In this document: positions 1 through 8,927 of the stretch, piece by piece
Layout of the letters: each line of letters begins with the position of its first letter
Position numbering within the stretch: position 1 is the first letter of the stretch
Origin: an uncultured Vibrio sp.
Lineage (GTDB): Bacteria > Pseudomonadota > Gammaproteobacteria > Enterobacterales > Vibrionaceae
Reading direction: 5' to 3'
Assembly: GCF_947488985.1 (NCBI RefSeq)
Contig: NZ_CANLBV010000001.1
Location: 1 to 64,000, forward strand
DNA length: 64,000 nucleotides
The notes under the pieces: model-generated
Databases searched by the model: none
Told to the model about the DNA's origin: nothing
The model's input: the letters and a program-made list of their open reading frames with translations, nothing else
Translations under genes and position numbers: made by a program

Positions 1-271
1 CACCCCGATGCGATGGCGCTAATTATAAGGAACATAACATCAATAAGATCATGCTTCTGGTTAATGTCTGACCGAGTATCTTGGACGACTGATAGGTGTT
101 CGATTAAGTTCAAAGTGGCTGTGTGATTATGGATTTGGCAATATTAGATCATATTTGTTAACAAAGTGCGATCCCGCCCTGCTAACTATCCATGCGCTAT
201 AAGCTGTCTGCTAGTAAACAGTATGTTATTGAACTGCCGGTCATTAAACGGCTTATCATTAGAAATCAGCG
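1..271. other. Left-edge sequence, no gene identified
   Basis: I cannot support a gene here. Plus frame 1 is open from the window edge to a TGA at 124-126 (41 codons), but I do not recognise the product. It could be the tail of a gene that begins outside the window or chance. No tRNA-like cloverleaf and no clear terminator is visible. Confidence 0.3.
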
Positions 272-583
272 CTAATGAGGTTTAAGTGCCAGTTCAATAT
301 CACAGTAGCTTTGACTTGGTTCACTGCCAAATTCATCGTACGCGTTGTGCAAACGAAGATACGCCTTTTCAAAGCCGAGCCGGAGTAACTCCTCTTTCAC
401 TTGATCCAAGGAGCCAAAATGCATTGGCTCACCATCTTGTTTTACCGGCTCTAACTTATGTTTGTACTCTACAGCAAGCAGATATTCTGAGATATCAGAA
501 CAACCAATAACGTACACTTTAGGGGTTTGATAAGAGTCTTTATGCTCTCCATGTAACCACATGTCTAATTGATGCTTTTGCAT
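272..583 (-). CDS. DUF6482-like small protein
   Basis: The predicted protein has 103 residues, no signal peptide and no membrane segment, so it is probably cytoplasmic. The central stretch (PMHFGSLDQVKEELLRLGF, then LHNAYDEFG) resembles what I recall of DUF6482, a small uncharacterised family of marine gammaproteobacteria. That assignment is from memory. I chose the second ATG (583) because GGGAGG lies six bases before it; the ATG at 589 directly abuts that ribosome site. The gene is single, with a terminator hairpin (674-703) separating it from the next gene upstream. The function is unknown. Confidence 0.7.
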   Translation of the reverse strand: MQKHQLDMWLHGEHKDSYQTPKVYVIGCSDISEYLLAVEYKHKLEPVKQDGEPMHFGSLDQVKEELLRLGFEKAYLRLHNAYDEFGSEPSQSYCDIELALKPH

Positions 584-673
584 AGCCATCCTCCCTCACT
601 CTATAAAGCTTAGTCGAACTCTTTTCCTTTACTAGATAACGACTTAAAAAATGTACATCACGGCTTAAAAAGC

Positions 674-703
674 AAAAAAGAGAAGCTAGTACTTCTCTTT
701 TTT
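674..703. terminator. Rho-independent terminator
   Basis: A 12-bp perfect stem with a 6-base loop (ctagta) has an A run on one side and a T run on the other, so it can act in both directions. It lies about 110 bases downstream of the DUF1127 gene on the minus strand. A second 8-bp hairpin without a T run (783-807) directly follows that gene's stop. Confidence 0.75.
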
Positions 704-812
704 GGCCAGTTCCAGTTCAAAAGTTTGCACTTTCGACGCCATAACTATCACTGTTAACATAACGAACACTGTTAATTATCTAGGGGTTGAAAGGTGTCAT
801 CAACCCCGAAAA

Positions 813-1064
813 TTACGTCGTTATTCGTGCACTTAAGGCACGACGGAGGTGACGTACTCGACGCTCAATCGTGACAGCTTCAGGTTCAGAAAAACCAATA
901 GGTCGACCATCGGCTTCAAGACCAATATCTTTTAATAAGTGAGTATTGTTCCAAGGTAGGTGGTATGAACTACGACGAACCTTTCGTTGCCATTCACGCT
1001 CTTCACGACGAAGGTCTGCACGGATAAGGATTGTGGCTAATTTTAAATATACTGAGTGACGCAT
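813..1064 (-). CDS. DUF1127 domain protein
   Basis: The protein has 83 residues and is very basic in its first half (RADLRREEREWQRKVRR). It then carries the DUF1127-type motif NTHLLKDIGLEADGRP. Proteins of this family (YjiS-like) are small, Arg-rich and often stress- or growth-phase-related; the biochemical role here is unknown. GGAG lies eight bases before the ATG. A 40-codon ORF with its own strong ribosome site lies 109 bases upstream on the same strand and may be cotranscribed. A hairpin at 783-807 and a terminator at 674-703 follow. Confidence 0.85.
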   Translation of the reverse strand: MRHSVYLKLATILIRADLRREEREWQRKVRRSSYHLPWNNTHLLKDIGLEADGRPIGFSEPEAVTIERRVRHLRRALSARITT

Positions 1065-1173
1065 AATAACTCTCCAGTTGTTGAATAAACTGAGGAAAAA
1101 TAGCGTGTTAGATAGTATGAGGGTGACTCATTTAGCTGCTATTTTTCCGCAGCCAAATAAAGGTACGGATCAG

Positions 1174-1296
1174 TTAGTTAGGTTTATCTTGGGTGTTTCG
1201 ATCGGCCATGGCTGAACGTCGTGGCATAACTGCCATAATGTCAGTACAGAGATCAAACGATGCGCAAATATGCTGTTCAAAATCAAAATTTTTCAT
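1174..1296 (-). CDS. Small ORF (40 aa) with strong ribosome site
   Basis: The ORF encodes 40 residues beginning MKNFDFEQHICASFDLC and ending DRNTQDKPN. GGAGGCGCAG precedes the ATG with good spacing, which is much better than chance. The product contains two cysteines and a basic MPRRSAM stretch. I do not recognise a family. It lies upstream of the DUF1127 gene on the same strand and may share its transcript. It could be a real small protein or a regulatory leader peptide; no attenuator-like hairpin is obvious between the two genes. Confidence 0.55.
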   Translation of the reverse strand: MKNFDFEQHICASFDLCTDIMAVMPRRSAMADRNTQDKPN

Positions 1297-1681
1297 CTGC
1301 GCCTCCAAGCTAACTAAAAAGTCCAAAAAAAGTGGGGGGGGAAAAGCAAACCATTGTTTGTTAAACCATTGCTTTCACTGTTAAAGTCTAACCAAGATAG
1401 TATATTATTCAACCGATAAATGATGGGGATTTTGAAAACAATGCATTCCCCCAAAAGATGAGTTGCATATGTAGTTGCGTATAACACATTCACTGTAATT
1501 ATATCTATTCACAGCAGAACTCGCTTAGCGCCTTATAGACTCAACCAGCCATTGAAATCGAGCCGTGAATTAAAAAGTAAGCCATTCATTGAAAATAAAG
1601 CGATCAATAGTAAGCCGAGCGACTAAAGATAACTAAACCACGTTTGATACGTGGCTTGGTGATTGACACTGACTATAAACC
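1297..1681. other. Intergenic region with G8 tract
   Basis: There is no supported gene in this 385-base stretch. It contains an eight-base G run near 1334-1341, close to the presumed 5' region of the 40-aa ORF. A weak 6-bp hairpin (1638-1654, ccacgt/acgtgg) lies just after vpsR and has only a short T stretch on the minus strand, so it is a poor terminator candidate. Confidence 0.5.
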
Positions 1682-3025
1682 CTAAGAGCTCCAAATAACG
1701 CCCTCAGAGATAAGATTGTGTTTGTTAAGCAAACGGTACATGGTTGCTCGTGATACTCCGAGCTCTTTGGCGGCCAGTGACACTTGCCCTCTGTAAGATT
1801 CTAAAACCATCAGTAAGGCATCGCGCTCTGAACGCTCACGGATGATTTTTAAGCTACGGCGTTGATCATTTAGCTTTGGTAAGTCAAGTTGATGATGCTC
1901 AATGATCACCGAGTCCGACATCAATACAACACGCTTGATATGGTTCATCAACTCACGCACATTACCCGGCCAATGGTAACGGTTCATCGATTGGATCGCT
2001 TCATCTGAAAACCTCTTGGCTTGAGCGTTAAACTCTTTCGAGTATTCGCGTAAAAAGTGATGTGCCAGAACAGAGATGTCACTCACACGCTCTTTCAAGC
2101 TAGGGACATTAATACGCAGCACATTGATGTAATGGTAGAGCTCCTCGTTGAAGTCTCCATCAATAAACGCTTTTTCGATATCCGATGAGTTGGCAGCGAG
2201 AATACGTACATCGACCCGCTTAGGTCCGTTGATGGTCTCAACTTTACCTTCTTGTAAGAAACGGAGTAAATTCAGTTGCTGACTGCGGGGCAAAGCGAGC
2301 ACGTCATTGAGCAATATCGTACCGCCATCAGCCTCATCTAACACGCACGGTGTTGCGTCTTGTTGAGCCGTAATACCAAAGACTTCGCTTTCAATTCTCG
2401 CCTCAGACAAAGCACAACAATTGACCGTTAAAAATGGTTTTTGGGAGCGAGAAGAGTGCTGGTGAATCGAACGCGCGATGGTCTCTTTGCCTGACCCGCT
2501 CTCACCGTAAATAAGAATGCTGACATCCGTTGAGCCAATACGCCTGACTTGGTCTCTCAAGCGCTTTACCGCCACTGAATCGCCGAGCAAGCCCATGTTA
2601 TTGTTGATGCCATAGTTCGGCCACACTTTTTGTTCAAGTCTGAGCATGCCAAGTTGGTGGCCAATAGTGCTCTGTAGCTGAGCGTCAGGAATAGGCGCTG
2701 TGAAAAAATCAATACAGAAGTTAACGATAAATTGGCAGATGGTATCTGAACTCAGTTGCGATTCACGAATAAAAGCGATCCACCGCACCTGTTTGTTATT
2801 GCTCACTAGGTTAGCCACACCATTAAGACTGAATTCGTCATGGCTGAGGTCAACGATCCCAATGCACGGACCAATGTCAGCAATCAGAGCATCCGCTTTT
2901 CGCAAATCCCCACACTGGCTGCACTGCCAACCCACTTTTTCTAATACCGATAACCAAGGTTCGTACGCCCCCCCCACTACGATAAGAGAGCCTGGTAAGG
3001 AATCGATCTTAAATTGAGTTCCCAT
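1682..3025 (-). CDS. vpsR: VpsR, biofilm master regulator (AAA+/Fis type)
   Basis: VpsR is a c-di-GMP-responsive activator of Vibrio polysaccharide and biofilm genes. The 447-residue protein has a receiver-like N-terminal domain (about 1-120) with Asp59 in GIVDLSHDE, the position of the V. cholerae phosphoacceptor. An AAA+ domain (about 145-370) shows Walker A GESGSGKE and Walker B LDEADGGTILL. A Fis-type helix-turn-helix (VSLAAKELGVSRATMYRLL) ends the protein. The sigma-54 contact loop GAFTGA is absent, as known for VpsR, which works with sigma-70 polymerase. I chose the start at 3025 because AAGGAAGAACC precedes it; the upstream ATG at 3043 has no ribosome site. An 8-bp tandem repeat lies 50-103 bases upstream. 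Confidence 0.95.
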   Translation of the reverse strand: MGTQFKIDSLPGSLIVVGGAYEPWLSVLEKVGWQCSQCGDLRKADALIADIGPCIGIVDLSHDEFSLNGVANLVSNNKQVRWIAFIRESQLSSDTICQFIVNFCIDFFTAPIPDAQLQSTIGHQLGMLRLEQKVWPNYGINNNMGLLGDSVAVKRLRDQVRRIGSTDVSILIYGESGSGKETIARSIHQHSSRSQKPFLTVNCCALSEARIESEVFGITAQQDATPCVLDEADGGTILLNDVLALPRSQQLNLLRFLQEGKVETINGPKRVDVRILAANSSDIEKAFIDGDFNEELYHYINVLRINVPSLKERVSDISVLAHHFLREYSKEFNAQAKRFSDEAIQSMNRYHWPGNVRELMNHIKRVVLMSDSVIIEHHQLDLPKLNDQRRSLKIIRERSERDALLMVLESYRGQVSLAAKELGVSRATMYRLLNKHNLISEGVIWSS

Positions 3026-3074
3026 GGTTCTTCCTTGTTCCATTGTTATTTAAATAGGTCAATACCAATCACGC

Positions 3075-3128
3075 CTTTATAACTTTATAACTTTATAACT
3101 TTATAACTTTATAACTTTATAACTTTAT
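3075..3128. repeat. 8-bp tandem repeat upstream of vpsR
   Basis: Six complete copies plus a 6-base partial copy of aactttat run without interruption. On the vpsR strand each unit gives TTATAAAG, so every copy contains TATAAA, close to a sigma-70 -10 hexamer. The array lies 50 to 103 bases before the vpsR start codon. Uninterrupted octamer arrays are prone to slipped-strand copy-number change, and here that would alter promoter spacing or 5' leader length. Confidence 0.95.
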
Positions 3129-3267
3129 GAAATATAAAGAGCTCGTATTTAACACAAAACGTATAGAAGCAAGACTATGTTAGATTTCAAGTCTCAATAG
3201 TAAGACTATGCCAAAAATAGCGATTTTTCGAATCAAGAGTGCGGTGCAGGTTATGTTTTTGAAGCCC

Positions 3268-3297
3268 AAAAACAGAAAAAGCCACCCGAAGGTGGCT
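3268..3297 (-). terminator. lysS terminator
   Basis: A 7-bp stem (agccacc/ggtggct) with a cgaa loop is followed on the minus strand by TTTTTCTGTTTTT. It lies 40 bases after the lysS stop and ends the xerD-to-lysS cluster. Confidence 0.85.
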
Positions 3298-3336
3298 CTC
3301 TTAATTAGATAGGCTGGGATGCCCCGTAAGCGAGAA

Positions 3337-4869
3337 TTACGCTTGTGGACGCATTGCCGGGAACAAGATCACGTCACGAATTGTGTGCGTGTTTGTAAAT
3401 AGCATTGCTAGACGGTCAATGCCGATACCTTGACCCGCTGTTGGCGGTAGGCCGTGCTCAAGCGCTGTGATGTAGTCTGCATCGTAGTACATTGCTTCAT
3501 CATCGCCTGCGTCTTTCGCGTTAACTTGCGCTTTAAAACGCTCGTCTTGGTCTTGTGCATCATTAAGCTCAGAGAAACCATTCGCTACTTCACGGCCACC
3601 GATGAAGAACTCAAAACGGTCTGTGAAGAACGGGTTGTCATCGCTACGACGAGCTAGAGGAGAGATGTCCGCTGGGTAGCCTGTGATGAACGTTGGTTGA
3701 ATTAGCTGAGGCTCAGCCGTTTCACCAAAGATCTCTTCAAGAAGCTGACCACATGTCCAGAACGTTTCTACGTCTACGTGTACAGATTTAGCGATAGCAA
3801 CCATCTTCTCACGGTCTTGTAGGTCTGCTTCTGTTAGCGCTTGAATCTCTGCGTGCTCAGGGTTGTAGTGTTTGATTGCATCGAACATGCTCATACGAGC
3901 GTAAGTGCCACCGAACTCAACGGTTTCGTCACCGTAAGGCATAGAAGTAGAACCAAGAACGTCCATTGCTGCTGTGCTTAGCATCTCTTCAGTCAGATCC
4001 ATCAGGTCTTTGTAATCAGAGTACGCTTGGTAGAATTCCATCATTGTGAATTCTGGGTTGTGACGTGGAGACAGACCTTCGTTACGGAAGTTACGGTTGA
4101 TCTCGAATACACGGTCAAAACCACCCACCACTAGACGCTTAAGGTAAAGCTCAGGTGCAACACGTAGGTACATGTCGATGTCTAGTGCATTGTGGTGAGT
4201 GATGAATGGACGCGCAGTTGCGCCACCCGGGATCACGTGCATCATTGGCGTTTCAACTTCTAGGTAGCCTTTCGCGCTCATGAAGTTACGGATTGAAGCT
4301 ACAAGCTTAGAGCGCACGATGAATGCATTGCGAGAGTATTCGTTCACGATTAGGTCAACGTAACGCTGACGGTAACGCATCTCTTGGTCAGTTAGACCGT
4401 GGAACTTCTCTGGTAGAGGACGAAGTGCTTTCGTCAGCAATTCAAACTCTTCCATGTTCACGTAAAGGTCACCTTTACCTGATTTGTGAAGCGCACCTTT
4501 AACACCGATGATGTCACCGATATCTAGGCCTTGGTACTTCTCTTTTAGTACTTTTTGTACGTCTTTCGCTGCGTATGCTTGGATACGACCAGAAGTTTCT
4601 TGAATCGCAAGGAATGGACCACGCTTCGCCATAACACGACCAGCGATCGCAACGATGTGGTTAAGCTCTTCTAGCTCTTCCTTAGTCTTCTCACCGAATT
4701 CCGCTTGAAGATCGCCAGCTAGGTGCTCACGACGGAAGTCATTTGGGTGACCGTTAGCCTTGCAGTTTTGGCGGATGTGATCCAGCTTGCTACGGCGCTC
4801 AGCGATTAGTTTGTTCTCTTCAGGTGAAGAAGCTTCTTGTGCGTTTTCGTTTTGAACAGCATCAGTCAT
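3337..4869 (-). CDS. lysS: Lysyl-tRNA synthetase (class II)
   Basis: This enzyme charges tRNA-Lys with lysine using ATP in the cytoplasm. The 510-residue product is close to E. coli LysS (505). An N-terminal OB-fold (about 65-165, with [12 protein letters not shown]) precedes the class II catalytic core. Motif 2 is visible as [20 protein letters not shown] and motif 3 as [10 protein letters not shown] near the C-terminus. The gene lies 80 bases downstream of prfB on the same strand, the usual gammaproteobacterial pairing. The ribosome site before the ATG is weak. A good terminator follows. Confidence 0.97.
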   Translation of the reverse strand: MTDAVQNENAQEASSPEENKLIAERRSKLDHIRQNCKANGHPNDFRREHLAGDLQAEFGEKTKEELEELNHIVAIAGRVMAKRGPFLAIQETSGRIQAYAAKDVQKVLKEKYQGLDIGDIIGVKGALHKSGKGDLYVNMEEFELLTKALRPLPEKFHGLTDQEMRYRQRYVDLIVNEYSRNAFIVRSKLVASIRNFMSAKGYLEVETPMMHVIPGGATARPFITHHNALDIDMYLRVAPELYLKRLVVGGFDRVFEINRNFRNEGLSPRHNPEFTMMEFYQAYSDYKDLMDLTEEMLSTAAMDVLGSTSMPYGDETVEFGGTYARMSMFDAIKHYNPEHAEIQALTEADLQDREKMVAIAKSVHVDVETFWTCGQLLEEIFGETAEPQLIQPTFITGYPADISPLARRSDDNPFFTDRFEFFIGGREVANGFSELNDAQDQDERFKAQVNAKDAGDDEAMYYDADYITALEHGLPPTAGQGIGIDRLAMLFTNTHTIRDVILFPAMRPQA

Positions 4870-4949
4870 TAGAGATGTACCCTGCTTTTATAATTTGGAC
4901 CGCTATATCTTTGCAAATATAGACATTTTTACAAATATTCTTGGTAAGC

Positions 4950-6048
4950 TTACAGGCCTGATTTCAGGCTAGCTTCTATAAATTTGTCTAAGTCACCGTC
5001 AAGAACCGCTTGTGTATTACGGTTTTCGATGCCAGTGCGTAAATCTTTGATACGAGAATCATCCAGTACGTAAGAGCGGATCTGACTGCCCCAACCGATG
5101 TCTGATTTCGTTTCTTCGCTCGCTTGTTTTTCAGCATTTTGTTTTTGAATCTCAAGTTCAAAAAGCTTAGCACGTAGCTGCTTCATCGCTTGATCTTTGT
5201 TCTTATGCTGCGAACGGTCATTCTGACATTGAACCACTGTGTTGGTTGGAACGTGAGTAATACGTACCGCCGATTCAGTGGTGTTGACGTGCTGACCACC
5301 AGCGCCCGAGGCACGGTATACGTCAATACGTAGGTCAGAAGGATTAATGTCGATCGTAATGTTGTCATCAATCTCAGGATAGATAAACGCAGAGGCAAAC
5401 GAAGTATGGCGACGACCACTTGAGTCAAATGGCGACTTACGAACTAGACGGTGAACACCAGTCTCTGTACGTAACCAGCCGTAAGCGTACTCACCAGAAA
5501 TACGTATCGTTGCGCCTTTAAGGCCAGCAACATCACCATCAGACATTTCGATTACTTCAGTCTTGAAGCCTTTCGAATCTGCCCAACGTAAGTACATACG
5601 CAACATCATTGACGTCCAGTCTTGAGCTTCGGTACCGCCCGAGCCTGACTGCAGATCGATGTAGCAATCTGATGCATCATGATCACCAGAGAACATACGA
5701 CGGAATTCCAGCTTCTCTAGCTTAGCTTCAAGCTCGGCCAGTTCTGGTTCAATTTCATCGAAGGTTTCTTGATCTTCTTCTTCAACCGCAAGCTCTAATA
5801 GGCCATCTACATCTTCAACACCTTGGTCAAGTTGGTCGATGGTTTCTACTACAGCTTCCAATGCAGAACGTTCTTTACCTAGCGCTTGAGCACGCTCAGG
5901 TTCGTTCCATACATCCGGTTGTTCTAATTCTGCGTTGACTTCTTCTAGACGCTCTTTCTTGGCGTCATAGTCAAAGATACCCCCTCAGGATATTTGTGCG
6001 TTCAGACACATCCTGTAGGCGGTTTTTTATAGGATTGATTTCAAACAT
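4950..6048 (-). CDS. prfB: Peptide chain release factor 2 (programmed +1 frameshift)
   Basis: RF2 recognises UGA and UAA stop codons and triggers peptide release. The gene begins at the ATG at 6048 ([14 protein letters not shown]). Frame 0 runs 25 codons to an in-frame TGA at 5971-5973. The site reads AGGGGGTATCTTTGAC, the classical autoregulatory signal: an SD-like AGGGGG three bases before CTT, then TGA followed by C. A +1 slip yields [13 protein letters not shown] and joins the long frame. The full product is about 365 residues. The GGQ motif is present in GAGGQHVN, and the anticodon-like tripeptide SPF is visible in KSPFDSSG. It is cotranscribed with lysS downstream and probably recJ upstream. 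Confidence 0.97.
5968..5986 (-). other. prfB +1 programmed frameshift site
   Basis: The elements are an internal Shine-Dalgarno-like AGGGGG, the slippery codon CTT and the stop TGA (5971-5973) with C as the next base. This arrangement is known to couple RF2 level to its own synthesis: low RF2 leaves the UGA unread and favours the shift. The +1 shift is required to read the rest of the gene. Confidence 0.95.
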
Positions 6049-6275
6049 TTTAGCTCATCATTTATGAGTAGAATTTAACCGGAGAATTGTACTCAAAAGT
6101 GTGACGGAGATACAGAAATTTTTGGGGTTCAAAACAAGATTCAATCACTTACAGAAATATAATTTTGCTTGCTTTGAAAATCCTGCTATTGAGGCATTCT
6201 CAGGAAGGGGAAACAAGCCCGGTATGATGTACAGAGCTTGTTGAATTTAGTACGAAAGGTTTAACATTATTCAGG

Positions 6276-8012
6276 CTATTTGGCTTCAATATGATCAATC
6301 ATCAACTGCAGCGATTGGTTGCCACGAAATTCGTTGATATCGAGCTTAAATGCAAGGTGTACCGTTTTCACCGACGCATCAGGCCAGCGACGCAGATCGA
6401 CATTAAACGCAATACCATCAATCATCACATTGGTAGGGTGACCTTTGTAGAGTGGCTCGAGCATCAACTTAAGGTGCTTTTCGCCCACCAGCTTTTGATG
6501 CAGCACTTTAAACTCACCGTCGAAGATGGGCTCAGGGAAGGCTTGCCCCCATGGGCCACCTGAACGCAATGTTTCAGCGGTGTGCATCGAGAACTCTTCT
6601 GGTAACAGCTCACCATCAGATAAGATAATGCCCTTAAGTGCTGTTTCTCCAAGTTCATTCTTCACAACATCATTGAACAGCTGACTGAAACGCTCAAAAT
6701 CCTTTTCCATGATGGTTAAACCAGCCGCCATTGCGTGACCACCAAACTTAAGGATTAACCCGGGGTTTTGAGTGTCGATTCGGTCCAGTGCATCACGCAT
6801 GTGCAGACCAGGAATCGAACGGCAAGAGCCCTTAATGCTTCCTTCTCCGCCATCAGCAAACGCAATCACCGGGCGGTGGTATTTATCTTTGATACGCGAA
6901 GCCAAGATACCAATCACCCCTTGATGCCAATCCCGTTGGAACAGGGCTAATCCAGAAGGTAGGTCGTCTTTACCAAACTCAAGGCGCTCACAAAAAGCCA
7001 TCGCTTCTTGCTTCATGCCCTCTTCGATCTCTTTACGAGTTTGGTTTAAGCCATCCAGTTCACTCGCCATTCGACGCGCTGCATGGATGTTATTGCTCAT
7101 TAGCAGCTCAACACCAAAAGACATGTCATCCAATCGACCTGCTGCATTAATGCGCGGGCCAAGTGCAAAACCAAAATCAGAGGCCACCAAACGCTTAGCG
7201 TCTCGCTTCGCAATCTCGATCAAGGCTTGAATGCCCGGACGTCCTTTACCGGCACGAATGCGTTGCAGCCCTTGATGGACCAAAATTCGGTTGTTTTCAT
7301 CGAGTGGCACCACGTCGGCAACCGTGCCCAATGCCACAAGATCAATCAGCTCCATTAGCTTTGGCTCGGTCATACCACGCTGGGCAAACCACCCTAACTT
7401 ACGCATGTGAACACACAGTGCCATCATCAGATAGAACGCCACACCAACCCCCGCAAGGGCTTTCGAAGGAAAGGCACAGCTCTCAAGGTTTGGATTAACC
7501 ATCGCATCGACCATCGGCAGTTCATTACCCGGCAAGTGATGATCGGTAACCAGAACCTCTAGCCCTCTCTCTTTGGCAAAGCGAACACCGTCAATCGAAG
7601 AGACACCGTTGTCGACCGTCATGATCACCTCAGCGCCAAGCTCGATTGCCTGTTCGACTACTTCTGGGCTCAAGCCGTAGCCATCCTCAAAACGGTTCGG
7701 CACCAGATAATCGACGTTAGAGCTGCCGAGCATACGTAACGCTAAAACAGACAACGCCGAGCTGGTCGCGCCATCGGCATCAAAATCCCCGACGATGATA
7801 ATGCGTTTTTGCTGCTGAATCGCTTTGAACAACAGCTCAACCGCAGCATCAATACCGCCCAGTTTTTGATAGGAGTGCAAGCCTCTCGCGGCCGTCTCTA
7901 ATTGGTCAGCACTGTTTATTCCTCGGCTCACATAAATGCGTTTTAACAAGTCAGGTAAATGAGCAGGTAGGACTAAAGTATCGACCTCAGGACGGCGTTG
8001 GATCTCTATCAT
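6276..8012 (-). CDS. recJ: Single-stranded-DNA exonuclease RecJ
   Basis: RecJ degrades single-stranded DNA 5' to 3' in RecF-pathway recombination and mismatch or base-excision repair. The 578-residue product matches the E. coli length (577). DHH phosphoesterase motifs are visible: GDFDADGATSSAL (motif I), TVDNGVSS (motif II), VTDHHLPG (motif III) and the DHHA1 region with LKFGGHAMAAG. The ATG at 8012 lacks a clear Shine-Dalgarno sequence. The gene lies between dsbC and prfB, as in E. coli. About 225 bases with no gene or clear terminator separate it from prfB. Confidence 0.97.
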   Translation of the reverse strand: MIEIQRRPEVDTLVLPAHLPDLLKRIYVSRGINSADQLETAARGLHSYQKLGGIDAAVELLFKAIQQQKRIIIVGDFDADGATSSALSVLALRMLGSSNVDYLVPNRFEDGYGLSPEVVEQAIELGAEVIMTVDNGVSSIDGVRFAKERGLEVLVTDHHLPGNELPMVDAMVNPNLESCAFPSKALAGVGVAFYLMMALCVHMRKLGWFAQRGMTEPKLMELIDLVALGTVADVVPLDENNRILVHQGLQRIRAGKGRPGIQALIEIAKRDAKRLVASDFGFALGPRINAAGRLDDMSFGVELLMSNNIHAARRMASELDGLNQTRKEIEEGMKQEAMAFCERLEFGKDDLPSGLALFQRDWHQGVIGILASRIKDKYHRPVIAFADGGEGSIKGSCRSIPGLHMRDALDRIDTQNPGLILKFGGHAMAAGLTIMEKDFERFSQLFNDVVKNELGETALKGIILSDGELLPEEFSMHTAETLRSGGPWGQAFPEPIFDGEFKVLHQKLVGEKHLKLMLEPLYKGHPTNVMIDGIAFNVDLRRWPDASVKTVHLAFKLDINEFRGNQSLQLMIDHIEAK

Positions 8013-8121
8013 ATAAAAATGGGCCCGATATCCATCAAGCCACTCCTTAAATCAAAAAACATGGGGAATCTATGGCAAATACAGTACACGATATTTAGCG
8101 ATGACAACGGTAAAGCTATTG

Positions 8122-8901
8122 TTACTGCTCGATGCGCTGAAGAAGCTGGTCTGGCGGTAAGTAACCACTCACCATCTCACCACTTTCTAGCGCAATAGCT
8201 GGTGTACCATTGACTCCAAGCTCACGACCGAGTTGGTACTGCTTAGCGATGACCTGTTTCAGCTCAGAAAGGTCTTTGCCAGGCTCTGGCATCTGGCGAT
8301 TCAGCTTCGCATCATGCATGGCAGTTTTAGGGTCATCAGACGCCCAAATTGCTGCCATTTGATCAGCGACTTGGCCGGTTGCACCTTGGCGCGGATAAGC
8401 CATATAGCGAACGGTGATGCCGAGATCATTGTAGCCCTGCATTTCACTGTGCAGACGTACACAGTAACCACAAGTAATGTCAGTAAATACCGTCACAACG
8501 TATTTTTCATTGTCCGCCTTGTACTCGATAACGCTATCCGACATTGCAGCAATTTTTTCCGCGTTGATTGGCGCTTGACGCTCAGCCAATACATCACTGA
8601 ATTTGCCATTATCATCCAAAGAATAAAGTGTACCGGCCAGAAAATGATCGCCCTCTAGAGAAGAAAAAACAGTGCCACTGCTGGTTTGAATTTCCAAAAG
8701 ACCATCAATATCCGAAGGCACGATCTTATCGACCTTAATACCAATCTTGTCAAAACGCTGAGTTAATGCTTCGCGATCAATCGCTTGAACTGGAGCCATT
8801 TCTGCGGCCGTTGATGTTTGTTCGACTTCAGCTTCTGATGCATTACATGCAGTGATCATTAGCGGAAGCGCTAATAGAGGAAGACGGCGTAATACGCTCA
8901 T
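8122..8901 (-). CDS. dsbC: Thiol:disulfide isomerase DsbC, with lipobox
   Basis: DsbC reshuffles wrong disulfides in periplasmic proteins and is kept reduced by DsbD. The 259-residue product has an N-terminal dimerisation domain (about 50-110) and a thioredoxin fold with the CGYC active site in FTDITCGYCVRLH. The cis-proline loop is GVNGTPAIAL. I chose the ATG at 8901 because AAGG lies eight bases before it; a GTG at 8910 overlaps that ribosome site. The signal sequence ends LPLMITAC at residue 19, which fits a lipobox with Asn at +2. This copy may therefore be an outer-membrane-anchored lipoprotein, unlike soluble E. coli DsbC. It lies between xerD and recJ. Confidence 0.95.
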   Translation of the reverse strand: MSVLRRLPLLALPLMITACNASEAEVEQTSTAAEMAPVQAIDREALTQRFDKIGIKVDKIVPSDIDGLLEIQTSSGTVFSSLEGDHFLAGTLYSLDDNGKFSDVLAERQAPINAEKIAAMSDSVIEYKADNEKYVVTVFTDITCGYCVRLHSEMQGYNDLGITVRYMAYPRQGATGQVADQMAAIWASDDPKTAMHDAKLNRQMPEPGKDLSELKQVIAKQYQLGRELGVNGTPAIALESGEMVSGYLPPDQLLQRIEQ

Positions 8902-8927
8902 TAGGTTCACCTTAAAAATAAATGGAG

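Noticed and set aside
1193..1384. 63-codon plus-strand frame, Cys/Lys-rich
   Set aside because: It is antisense to the 40-aa ORF with the good ribosome site, includes the G8 tract, and has no ribosome site of its own.
5183..5428. 81-codon frame inside prfB
   Set aside because: It is a shadow frame of a well-supported gene. The true irregularity of prfB is the programmed frameshift at 5971-5973, not a pseudogene.
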